A stretch of DNA of 64,000 nt from Rhizophagus irregularis (taxonomy: Eukaryota > Glomeromycota > Glomeromycetes > Glomerales > Glomeraceae). Of this stretch, positions 1-10,581 are shown piece after piece (position 1 is the stretch's first letter; each line of letters begins with the position of its first letter). The stretch lies in NCBI RefSeq assembly GCF_026210795.1, contig NC_089433.1, positions 1,947,001-2,011,000 of the forward strand. Reading direction: 5' to 3'. Made by a program: the position numbers and the translations under genes. The notes below the pieces were generated by a model. That model was not told the origin of the DNA and searched no databases. It saw only the letters and a program-made list of their open reading frames with translations.

Positions 1-841
1 TCAGTTCTTTGGTAAGTTTTGAATTGAAACTAAAAGGAATTTTTTTTTTTTAACGAGCATTGCTAACGTTTCGTTAATATATTTTTTTTAGGTTTTGGGT
101 TCAACTGGACTCCTTCAGTGAGTTTCTATTCGAACTTTTAGAAAAATCAAATTTCTTTTTAGCTAACATTTCATTGTTATTTTTTTTTAGGTTTCAGGTT
201 CAACTGGATGACTGGATTCCCCTCCGTTCTTCAGTGTATTTCGTTCCAAACTAAAAAAAATTTTTTTTTAACGAAATTTCGCTAATGGTGGTAAATCCGT
301 AATGATCATCACATTAATCTGATTTGTAATTGCCGATATCGATAATCTAATTTTAATTCTTCTTCAGTTTTATTTTTTTTTTCATTTAACTGAAAAAATT
401 TTAGTAAATAATTGGTGAAGTTTTTTTATTTCTATTTTATTTTTATTCCTTTTATTATATTTTCTTTTTTATCTTTAGGGATATCTCTCAGACTTGGAGC
501 TCAGCCCTTTATTTCAATTTGAGAACATTATTAACGTTCCCTTTCTTTTTTTTCTTTAGGGACAGTGAGACGCGGACTTCGGCCTCTTGGATACCGGGCT
601 TTGGAATGGTAATTAGAATGGGAGAGGATTCTTTTTTTTTGATTTGAGAACATTACTAACGATCCCTTACTTTTTTCTTTAGGGATAGCGAGTCGTGGAA
701 TTTGGTCTTGAATGCTGGACTTCGGAATGGTAACTAGAATAGGAGAGCAGGAAGGGGATTTTTTTGATTTGGGAACGTTACTAATATTCCGTTTCTTTTT
801 TTCTTTTGTAGATTCCGGAACCCGTTGGACACCATTTCGAA
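1..841 (+). repeat. Intron-like hairpin repeat array I, left part
   Basis: Repeated units of about 90-120 bases run GT(A/G)AGT-like start, T-rich stretch, a CTAAC/CTAAT branch-point-like motif, a pyrimidine tract and TTTTAG, followed by a 30-50 base exon-like segment. Acceptor-like ends are seen near 91, 190, 480, 560, 684 and 813. The exon-like segments resemble each other (GGATAGCGAG, GGACAGTGAG). No open frame is kept across them and lengths are not multiples of three, so I do not call a gene. The array continues after the inserted hAT-like element at 2059. Confidence 0.7.
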
Positions 842-2058
842 AGGACCCCGAATAATACTAATATAACTCACAAATGATCGGCATGCATTTACTATTAACT
901 CTACGCAACTTTTTTTTTATAGTAACGCTACGCAAATCCAAATCTTAGTTCAAAAAAATTTTTGTTACTAATATAATTCATTTCACATTTTTTCTATTAA
1001 AATATTAATAAAATCATGCAAACCTCACCATTTTATATTAAAATAGTGTAGTTCGCACTTTTTTCTATTAAAATATTAATAAAATGGTGCGAAAATCACC
1101 ATTTATTTGTTAAAATGGTGCGTTTCGCACTTTTTCTATTAAAATATTAATAATATCATGCGAAACTCACCATTTATTTGTTAAAATAGTGCGTTTCGCA
1201 CTTTTTTATAATAAAATATTAATAAAATGGTGTGAAACTCTCCATTTATTTGTCAAAATGGTGCGTTTCGCACTTTTTTATATTAAAATATTAATAAAAT
1301 GGTGCGAAACTCTCCATTTATTTGTCAAAATGGTGCGTTTCGCACTTTTTTATATTAAAATATTAATAAAATGGTGCGAAACTCCATTTTTTTGTTAAAA
1401 TGGTGCGTTTCGCACTTTTTTATATTAAAATATTAATAAAATGTGCGAAACTCCCGATTTTTTTGTTAAAATGGTGTGTTTCGCACTTTTCTATTAAATT
1501 ATTAATAAAATGGTGCATTTCGCACTTTTTCTATTAAAATATTAATAAAATGGTGCGAAACTCTCCATTTATTTGTCAAAATGGTGCGTTTCGCACTTTT
1601 TTATATTAAAATATTAATAAAATGGTGCGAAACTCCATTTTTTTTGTTAAAATGGTGCGTTTCGCACTTTTTTCTATGAAAATATTAATAAAATGGTGCG
1701 AAATTCACCATTTTTTGTTAAAGTAGTGCATTTCGCACTTTTTTTTTATTAAAAAATATTAAAATAATGCGAAATGCATTACTTTTTGTTACTATATACA
1801 ATTAATTACCAAAATCCGTAATATTGCAAATTTCATAAATATATTACGGACCCATCCTTAATGGTTTTGCGCAACTTAATTTTTATCAATATTATACAAT
1901 TGATCAACATATATTTATAAACTCTACGCAAACGTGATATGTGAGTTATCCCAAAATTGACCGATCTACGCAAACTCAATTTATGGGTTTAAAAAGTAAT
2001 TTCATATAAACTCTACGCAAACCCGTTTGTGAGTTATATCAGTATTATTCGGGGTCCT
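842..2058. mobile_element. hAT-like non-autonomous transposon, copy 1
   Basis: The ends are inverted repeats starting AGGACCCCGAATAATAC and extending about 32 bases. The element is flanked by an 8-bp duplication, ATTTCGAA, at 834-841 and 2059-2066. An 8-bp duplication is typical of the hAT superfamily; that class call is inference because no transposase is encoded. The 1217-bp interior is a 72-bp hairpin minisatellite plus short unique arms with repeated CTACGCAA motifs. It sits inside intron-like array I. The terminal bases match the elements at 6954 and 23922, and copy 2 at 6954 is nearly identical along most of its length. Confidence 0.85.
1035..1745. repeat. 72-bp hairpin minisatellite in hAT-like copy 1
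   Basis: Roughly nine to ten units, period about 72, with some shorter. Each has a GTGCGTTTCGCAC hairpin and, about 30 bases on, the opposing GTGCGAAAC. Because 72 is 24 codons, an open frame appears across the array (for example 1189-1398). That frame is an artefact of the period. Confidence 0.85.
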
Positions 2059-3860
2059 ATTTCGAACCAGTAAGTAAAAAAAAAAAATACTTTAAAAAGA
2101 AGGCGTATAGATATATACTAACCTTCTATTTTCTTTTTTTTTTGTAGGTTCCGGACGCCATTTCGAACCGGTAAGTTAAAAATCGTTCTAATAGAAGGCG
2201 TATAGATATATACTAACCTTTTATTTTCTTTTTTTTGTAGATTCTGGACCCTATTCGTTCTTATTTTTTGTAGGTTCAGAATGCCGAAGATACACATTTC
2301 GAAGGTAACTTCAGTTTATTTTATTTATTTTTTTGTTATATTCAAGCGAAACGTTACTAATGCTTCGATTTTTTTTTTAGGGTTTCGGCTCTCTGGAACT
2401 CTCCTGGGCGGAATTTCGAAGGTATTTCTTTGAAATTAATTTATTTCTTTGTTTTATTTAAATGAAACGTTAACTTAAACGTTTCAATTTTCTCTTTTTA
2501 TAGGTCCATGGCTTCCCGAGCGGCATTTCGAAGGTAAAACTTCAAAAACTTTTATTTTTATTTTTATTCAATGAACATTAATTAACGTTCGTTCTATTTT
2601 TTGTAGGTCCAGAACACCGAAGGTATAGTGACGGACTCCACTTCGAAGGCAAAACCATCGAAGTTTTTTAATTTTATTTAATGAAACGTTGGCTAACGTT
2701 TCATTTGTGTTTTTTTTATAGGTTTTGTAGGTCCACGGCTTTCCGGACGCGAATTTTGAAGGTAAAACTTTGAAATTAAAATTTTTTTTTATTTTAATTT
2801 GATGAACGTTAACTAATGTTCGTTTTGATTTTTTGTAGGTCAAGACATTGCCGGGTTCTATTTTGAAGGTGAAAGTTCGAAATGATTTTTTTTATTTTTT
2901 AACGAACATTATACTAATGTTCATTTTTCTTTTATTTTTGTAGGTCAGGACGCTGCCAGACTCCATTTTAAAGGTATTTTCTTTGAAAGTTTTTTTTTAT
3001 TAATTTATTTAACGAATGTTAGCTAACGTTCGTTCTTATTTTTTGTAGGTCCAGAATACCGAAGGTGCGATTCTGGATCCATTTTGAAGGTAACTTCAAT
3101 TTTTTTTTTTTTTTCAGCTAAACGTTCCTAATGTTTCAGTTTTTCTTTTTTAGGTATTTGGCTCTCCGAAATTCTCCTGGATGGAATTTTGAAGTTACTT
3201 CTTTGAAATCATTTTACTTTTTATTTTATTTTGTTATATTTTAGCAAAACGTTACTAACTTTTCGTGTCTTTTTTTTTAGGATCAGGAAGTTGAAGCACT
3301 CCCATTTCGAAGGTGAAACTTTTATTTATTTTTTATGTTTTATTAATGAAATGTTTTTATTAATGAAAGGTACTAACATTTTATTTTATTCTTTTTGTGA
3401 GAACCCAGCCGTCACTACTGCCATTTCGAAGGTAAAACTTCGAAGTCTGTTGTTTTTTTTTATATTTATTTAAACGAAATGTTGACTAACATCTCGACGT
3501 TTTGTTTCCTCTTTTTGTAGGTTTTTGACTCTCTGGACGCAGAATTTCGAAGGTAATACTTCGAAATTCTTTTTTTTTACTTTCTTCTAACGAACGTTAT
3601 ACTAACATTTATTTATTTTATTTTTTAGGTTCCAGGTTCCCTTTCAAACATTTCGAAGATGACAATTCGAAATGTCATTTGTTTTATTTTGTTTTTAACG
3701 AACGTTTGCTAAAGTTCGTTTTTCTTTTCTATATGGAAACCCGGGACCTAAAAAGTAAAAGTTCGAAGGTAAAGCTTCAAGATTGAGTTTTTCTTTTTTT
3801 CTTTATTTCTCTATAACGAAACTTTATTTCTTTTGTAGGTCCTGGACACCGTTTCAAAAG
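2059..3860 (+). repeat. Intron-like hairpin repeat array I, right part
   Basis: About 17 units with acceptor-like TAG near 2147, 2240, 2271, 2380, 2503, 2606, 2722, 2838, 2943, 3048, 3153, 3280, 3520, 3628 and 3838, so the period averages about 105. Exon-like pieces of about 30-45 bases end in ATTTCGAAG and are followed by GTAAAACTTCGAA, so the putative 5' splice site sits in the loop of an inverted repeat. A second inverted repeat, such as GAACGTTAACTAATGTTCG at about 2803, encloses the branch-point motif. Several 30-base exon-like pieces read as related decapeptides, but others are 31, 32 or 41 bases, so no continuous product is supported. Confidence 0.8.
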
Positions 3861-3867
3861 AATTGAA

Positions 3868-4185
3868 TAGTTGTTTGCTGGAATCGAACCAACTGGAACA
3901 ATGTTCCAAACCATTAACAACATAATGTAGATAGATAGATAGAATAGGATAAATGAATGTAATTTATGTATAATAATGAAATAAAAAATATACGTTTAAA
4001 TAAATAAATAAATAAATAAATAATGTATATAAAATAAATAAATAATAAGAATAATAAGAAATCAGGTTTCGATGTAGCAAATATGCAACTAATATTATAG
4101 ACAGTTCGGTAAGGATTAAGATTGCTAAAATTCTTCCGATATTCATATTACACTTACCCGATGCTGCTTGACCCAAAAGTCACAT
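3868..4185. repeat. Dispersed repeat with tRNA T-arm-like box, copy 1
   Basis: Contains GGAATCGAACC, the complement of a tRNA B box, then an ATAG-rich stretch, an (AAAT)n microsatellite at about 3996-4022, and a conserved AATCAGGTTTCGA block. A second copy is at 5262-5590. This could be a tRNA-derived SINE on the minus strand, but no complete A box was identified. The 70-codon frame at 3964-4176 lies inside it and is not convincing as a gene. Confidence 0.5.
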
Positions 4186-4329
4186 GACTTATACCTGATC
4201 TGCGCCGAGAACCGGTCACAAATCAGGTGGACTGATCAGCTCCCATTCAGGTTAAAATCGAAAACAAATAATAGGGGCTATCGGGTATATGAAATTTACC
4301 CGGTAGCCCTTCATTTAACTAGTGAAAGG

Positions 4330-5180
4330 TAATGAAGTATGTGGTCATTGTGGTGTGAATGGTGTTAGGAATTCCACTAATGCCATTTCTTTATCTTTTT
4401 TAGGTTTTTAAGCAGTTTTTAAACAGCTCTTAGACAAACGGCATGTAATGGAGTGTATATATATATATAGTTGAGTGTGGTATTGCTAATGGTGTTATAA
4501 AAAATAATAACTAGTAACGCCACTATTTTTTATTTTTAGGATTCTTGATAGTTCCTGGATAATCCTTCGCGGTAGGTCTTTTGGTTGGGTATTAATGGCG
4601 TTATTAAACTATATAATAATGCCTTTTTTATTTTTTTTTAGGTTTTAAGTCAGACGATTATTTGCAATAAGTTTCTTTGGGTGATTATATGGAGCGATAT
4701 TAACACCTTTTACTTCTTTCTTTTTTGATTTTTAGACGATTCGTTGATAACTGTTTATGGTAAGTCTTTCGGGTGGGTGTTAATACAGTAGTACTATTAA
4801 ACTATAATAACACCTTTTTTTTTGTTTTTAGGTTTTAAAATAGTTTCTGGATGTCTCCTTGCAGTATGTTTCTTTGAGTAGTTATGTGGTGATATTAATG
4901 GCATATTAAATCCATTTGTTTTTTTTTTCGTTAGGTTTCTGAATGGTTTTTGTGGATAAAAAACACAGATTTCTGTACTGGTAATAAGTTTCTTTTGGTT
5001 GGTATGTGAATGTTAATGACGTTAGGATGCAGTACTAACATAATTTCTTCTATTTTTTAGGTTCTTGGACAATGCTTTGAACGATTTTTGGATAAAACAT
5101 TATGGTAGGTTCTTTTGTTAATGCAATAATGGTATTATTAAACAAAGCTAACACTTTTTTTTTATTTTTTTATGTTTCTT
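4330..5180 (+). repeat. Intron-like repeat array II
   Basis: Seven or eight units of about 90-120 bases, unrelated in detail to array I but built alike: GTAGGT/GTAAGT/GTAATAAGT start with a TCTTTTGGTTGGGT-like block, an ATTAA..TAATAACA block, a T-rich tract ending TTTTTAG, then an exon-like stretch such as GTTTTAAGTCAG. Acceptor-like ends lie near 4403, 4539, 4642, 4734, 4830, 4935 and 5060. No protein is readable. Confidence 0.6.
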
Positions 5181-5261
5181 GGATTAAAACGCGTAATGTA
5201 GATCAGACATGATCGTAATGTCAAGATCAACTAAGACGTGACATCTGATATTAGAACTTAG

Positions 5262-5590
5262 AAGTTGCTTGTTGGAATCGAACCAACTGGAACAATGTTC
5301 CAAACTATTAAAACATAATGTAAATAGATAGAATAGGATAAATTAATGAACAATTTAAATATAATAATGAAATAAATATATTATATGTTAAATAAATAAA
5401 TAAATAAATAAATAATAGTACATATAAATGAATAAATAATAAAAAGAAATCAGGTTTCGACATAGCAAATATACACCTGATATCATAAATAGTTCAGTAA
5501 GGATTAAGAGAAATATCGGATTGCTGAAATTCTCCCGATATTCATATAACACTTACCGTTATGTTCTGACCTGAAAGTCATATGACAAAT
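5262..5590. repeat. Dispersed repeat with tRNA T-arm-like box, copy 2
   Basis: Second copy of the repeat at 3868. It keeps GGAATCGAACCAACTGG, the AATAGGATAAAT block, an (AAAT)n tract at about 5391-5415 and the AATCAGGTTTCGA block. The two copies flank intron-like array II. Confidence 0.5.
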
Positions 5591-5815
5591 CATTTGACCT
5601 GTGATTAGTACCTGATATATATTAGAAATATATCGGTGACATATTGGGCGATATATATCTGATTATATAGGTGCCCGAAATATACCAGTGTATATCGGTG
5701 ACATATTGGGTACCCGATGTTGTACCCGATATATGTAAATGCCCGATATATATCTGATTAGTCACCGATATATAGGTGCCTGATATATACCCGATAGCAT
5801 AGATTTTGACCAGTG
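5590..5815. mobile_element. Palindromic CAC..GTG element, right part
   Basis: An AT-rich segment of repeated CCGATATA and TATATCGG blocks ends in TTTTGACCAGTG, the same terminus as the palindromic element ending at 45391. The base triplet GTG follows and could be half of a 3-bp duplication, but no matching left end (CACTGGTC) was found upstream. The left boundary is therefore approximate. Confidence 0.5.
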
Positions 5816-6953
5816 GTGTACGAACACTTTGGTTGGTCTAAGACCTAACAGAAGGTCAAACTACCACTAAGACATTGCACTCTCAGCCCTCAGCTTTACC
5901 ATTTAGGACGACCATCTAGCTATTACTGACTCCAAGTGGTATCGTAGAGTGACCACCTGGACAGGAAGTCTCCCCCAAGGTATAGTAGTGACCTCAAGAA
6001 CAGGACTGCGCACATACCAATGGCCTCATAGGGAACGTTAGAAAGACACCATGACCCTTAGTTGAAATGTGCGGTCTAACCGTACACACTAATTCACCAT
6101 GATGCAGTCCAACTACACTAATCCCTGTACTTTCATGCTATTGGTTGTAGCGTCCGCAGTAAAATTCTTTTTATTTCCGTGGTCATGGGAATCGAACCTG
6201 CGACCTCACCATACTCAGGCTTAATGAGGGACTCAGTTACTATCTACCGAAATAGGGTGACCAACCTTTAGTTTTATCCTTTTACTTTGCTATATTTACG
6301 GCCAGACCACCTATTGCCTCTTTTTGAGGCTAATCTCGGGTCTGTGTCCTATTATCTTCAATGGGCAACCATTATACCGAGTACTTAATTCCTCAGGTAA
6401 CAGCACCACTATAGAAGACATCCCACATCGGGCCATTTTAGGCTGATCTGAAGCTAGGTACACACCGCCTACTCATCCTATACCCATTGCATGATACTGA
6501 TACTCAATTTATTTTACGATCTTTAGAGAGCATCTACTTTCATGGAGGACTTTTGACAGGTAACATCAACCATCTAGTACTCTTCCATACCACTATTTTA
6601 GGTACTAAGTCTCACTCAAAGGCCACTACAGCTCGCGATTACCTAGTACTGATAGTACAGTTGTTTACCCCAAGTGGTATACTTTGTAGTGACCACTCAG
6701 ACAGGAAGTAGCAGGCATCTGTCCAGGATCACCCCTTATGGTGGGTATCAACCACCAGGGATCACCAACCAGGACCCAAAGAGTAGGGAATCGAACCCCA
6801 TAACCATGCTACCTGTTCTGTGCACGAACACCTTGGTTGGTCTATGACCTAACAGAAGGTCAAACTACCACTAAGACATTGCACCCTCAGCTTTACCATC
6901 TAGGACGACCATCTAGCTATTACTGACCCCAAGTGGTATCGTGGAGTGACCAC

Positions 6954-8404
6954 AGGACCCCGAATAATACTAATATAACTCACAAATGATCGGCATGCAT
7001 TTACTATTAACTCTACACAACTTTTTTTTCATAGTAACGCTACGCAAATCCAAATCTTAGTTCAAAAAAATTTTTGTTACTAATATAATTCATTTCACAT
7101 TTTTTCTATTAAAATATTAATAAAATCATGCAAACCTCACCATTTTATATTAAAATAGTGTGTTTCACACTTTTTTCTATTAAAATATTAATAAAATGGT
7201 GCGAAAATCACCATTTATTTGTTAAAATGGTGCGTTTTGCACTTTTTCTATTAAAATATTAATAATATCATGCGAAACTCACCATTTATTTGTTAAAATA
7301 GTGCGTTTCGCACTTTTTTATATTAAAATATTAATAAAATTGTGCGAAACTCTCCATTTATTTGTCAAAATGGTGCGTTTCGCACTTTTTTATATTAAAA
7401 TATTAATAAAATGGTGCGAAACTCTCCATTTATTTGTCAAAATGGTGCGTTTCGCACTTTTTTATATTAAAATATTAATAAAATGGTGCGAAACTCTCCA
7501 TTTATTTGTTAAAATGGTGCGTTTCGCACTTTTTTATATTAAAATATTAATAAAATGGTGCGAAACTCTCCATTTATTTGTCAAAATGGTGCGTTTCGCA
7601 CTTTTTTATATTAAAATATTAATAAAATGGTGCGAAACTCTCCATTTTTTTGTTAAAATGGTGCGTTTCGCACTTTTTTATATTAAAATATTAATAAAAT
7701 GTGCGAAACTCCCAATTTTTTTGTTAAAATGGTGCGTTTCGCACTTTTTTATATTAAAATATTAATAAAATTTGCGAAACTCCCAATTTTTTTGTTAAAA
7801 TGGTGCGTTTCGCACTTTTTTATATTAAAATATTAATAAAATGGTGCGAAACTCTCCATTTATTTGTCAAAATGGTGCGTTTCGCACTTTTTTATATTAA
7901 AATATTAATAAAATGGTGCGAAACTCTCCATTTTTTTGTTAAAATGGTGCGTTTCGCACTTTTTCTATTAAAATATTAATAAAATGGTACGTTTCGCACT
8001 TTTTTATATTAAAATGTTAATAAAATGGTGCGAAATTCACCATTTTTTGTTAAAGTAGTGCATTTCGCACTTTTTTTTTATTAAAAAATATTAAAATAAT
8101 GCGAAATGCATTACTTTTTGTTACTATATACAATTAATTACCAAAATCCGTAATATTGCAAATTTCATAAATATATTACGGACCCATCCTTAATGGTTTT
8201 GTGCAACTTAATTTTATCAATATTATACAGTACAATTGATCAACATATAATGCAATATATTTAAAAACTCTACGCAAACGTGATATGTGAGTTATCCCAA
8301 AATTGACCTATCTACGCAAACTCAATTTATGGGTTTAAAAAGTAATTTCATATAAACTCTACGCAAACCCGTTTGTGAGTTATATTAGTATTATTCGGGG
8401 TCCT
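6954..8404. mobile_element. hAT-like non-autonomous transposon, copy 2
   Basis: Same ends as copy 1 (AGGACCCCGAATAATAC) with an 8-bp duplication, GTGACCAC, at 6946-6953 and 8405-8412. The empty site is visible in sister units of the 1-kb array. It is 1451 bp, longer than copy 1 because its 72-bp minisatellite has more units. The rest is nearly identical to copy 1, so both moved recently or share a recent source. No transposase. Confidence 0.9.
7150..8060. repeat. 72-bp hairpin minisatellite in hAT-like copy 2
   Basis: About twelve units. GTGCGTTTCGC recurs exactly every 72 bases at 7301, 7373, 7445 and 7517, with the inverted GTGCGAAAC in each unit. The long frame at 7301-7765, which repeats a 24-residue peptide, is a by-product of the 72-base period. 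Confidence 0.9.
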
Positions 8405-9079
8405 GTGACCACCTGGACAGGAAGTCCCCCCTAAGGTATAGTAGTGACCTCAAGGACAGGACTGCGCACATGCCAATGGCCTCATAGGGAATGTTAGAAG
8501 GACACCATGACCCTTAGTTGAAATGTGCGGCCTAACCGTACACACTAATTCACCATGATGCAGTCCAACTACACTAATCCCTGTACCTTCACGCTATTGG
8601 TTGTAGCGTCCACAGTAAAATTCTTTTTATTTCCGTGGTCATGGGAATCGAACCTGCGACCTCACCATACTCAGGCTTAATGAGGGTCTCAGTGACTAAC
8701 CACTAAGATAGGATGACCAACTTGTTTTATCCTTTTACTTTGCTATGTTAATGGCCAAACCACCCATTGCCTCTTTTTGAGACTAATCTCGGGTTTGTGT
8801 CCTATCATCTTCAATGGGCAACCATTATACCGAGTACTTAATTCCTCAGGTAACAGCAATACTATAGAAGACATCCCCCATCGGGCCACTTTAGGCTGAT
8901 CTGAAGCTAGGTACACGCCGCCTACTCATCCTATACCCATTGCATGATACTGATACTCAATTTATTTTACGACCTTTAAAGAGCATCTACTTTCATGGAG
9001 GACTTTCGACAGGTAACATCAACCATCTAGTACCCTTCCATACCACCATTTTAGGTACTAAGTCTCACTCAAAGGCCAC

Positions 9080-9357
9080 CACTGGTAAAAAATGATTTAT
9101 CCTACACATATCTTACACATATTGGGTACTCAAAATGTAGAAAATCATACACAAATAATACACATATCATACACATATCGGATACTAATATATATATCAT
9201 ACATATATCAGGTACCTGATAGGTATACTATATATATAAGTACCCGATATGTGTATGATATGTATATTATTTGTGTATGATTTTCTACATTTTGAGTACC
9301 CGATATATGTAAGATATGTGTAGGATATGTGTAGGATAGACCATTTTTTTACCAGTG
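9080..9357. mobile_element. Palindromic CACTGGT element with 3-bp duplication, copy 1
   Basis: Near-perfect palindrome of 278 bp with ends CACTGGTAAAAAATG and CATTTTTTTACCAGTG, flanked by CAC at 9077-9079 and 9358-9360. The uninterrupted site (GGCCACTACAG) is seen in unit 1 of the host array. A 3-bp duplication and a CAC terminus fit CACTA-type (or similar) non-autonomous elements; this class is inference. Confidence 0.85.
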
Positions 9358-10302
9358 CACTACAGCCCGCGATTCACCACAGGTACCGATAGTACAGTTG
9401 TTTATCCCAAGTGGTATACTTTGTAGTGACCACTCGGACAGGAAGTAGCAGGCATCTGTCCAGGATCACATTTTATGGTGGGTATCAACCAATAACCATG
9501 CTACCTGTTCTGTGCACGAACACCTTGGTTGGTCTATGACCTAACAGAAAGTCTAACTACCACTAAGACATTACACCCTCAGCTTTACCATCTAGGACGA
9601 CCATCTAGCCATTATTGACCCCAAGTGGTATCGTGGAGTGACCACCCGGACAGGAAGTCTCCCCCAAGGTATAGTAGTGACCTCAAGGACAGGACTGTAC
9701 ACATGCCAATGGCCTCATAGGGAACGTTAGAAGGACACCATGACGCCCGTTGAAATGTGCAGCCTAACTGTACACACTAATTCACCATAATGCAGTCTAA
9801 CTACACTAATCCCTCCCCGTACCTTCACGCTATTGGTTGTAGCGTCCACAGTAAAATTCTTTTTATTTCCGTGTCATGGGAATCGAACCTGCGACCTCAC
9901 CATACTCAGGCTTAATTTATGTGATAGCGACTAACCACTGAGATCATTTTATCCTTTTACTTTGCTTATGTTTACGGCCAGACCACCTATTGCCTCTTTT
10001 GGACTAATCTCGGGTTTATGTCTCTATCATCTTCAATGGGCAACCATTATACCGAGTACTTAATTCCTCAGGTAACAGCACCACTATAGAAGACATCCCC
10101 CATCGGGTCCACTTTAGTCGATCTGAAGCCAGGTACACGCCGCCTACTCATCCTATACCCATTGCATGATACTGATACTCAATTTATTTTACAACCTTTA
10201 AAGAGCATCTACTTTCATGGAGGACTTTCGACAGGTAACATCAACCATCTAAGTACCCTTCCATACCACCATTTTAGGTACTAAGTCTCACTCAAAGGCC
10301 AC

Positions 10303-10581
10303 CACTGGTAAAAAATGATTTATCCTACACATATCTTACACATATTGGTACTCAAAATGTAGAAAATCATACACAAATAATACACATATCATACACATAT
10401 CGGATACTAATATATATATCATACATATATCAGGTACCTGATAGGTATACTATATATATAAGTACTCCCGATATGTGTGTGATACGTATATTATTTGTGT
10501 ATGATTTTCTACATTTTGAGTATCCGATATATGTAAGATATGTGTAGGATATGTGTAGGATAGACCATTTTTTTACCAGTG
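10303..10581. mobile_element. Palindromic CACTGGT element, copy 2
   Basis: A 279-bp copy at the homologous site of the next 1-kb unit, flanked by CAC at 10300-10302 and 10582-10584. Same site and near-identical sequence mean this copy arose by duplication of the host unit, not by an independent insertion. Confidence 0.85.

Noticed and set aside
1035..1745. CRISPR-like regular repeats
   Set aside because: Units are contiguous with no unique spacers, and lie inside a eukaryotic transposon.
3964..4176. 70-residue membrane-like peptide gene
   Set aside because: Low-complexity Tyr/Leu/Ile tail made from an (AAAT)n microsatellite inside a dispersed repeat; the second copy does not keep the start.
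6170..6245. Functional tRNA gene on the minus strand
   Set aside because: B-box and acceptor-like ends are present but the T stem does not pair and the anticodon arm is not credible.
7301..7765. 154-codon frame with a perfect 24-residue repeat
   Set aside because: The 72-base minisatellite period is a multiple of three, so any open unit gives a long frame; same for 1189-1398 and, with 42 bases, 24099-24446.
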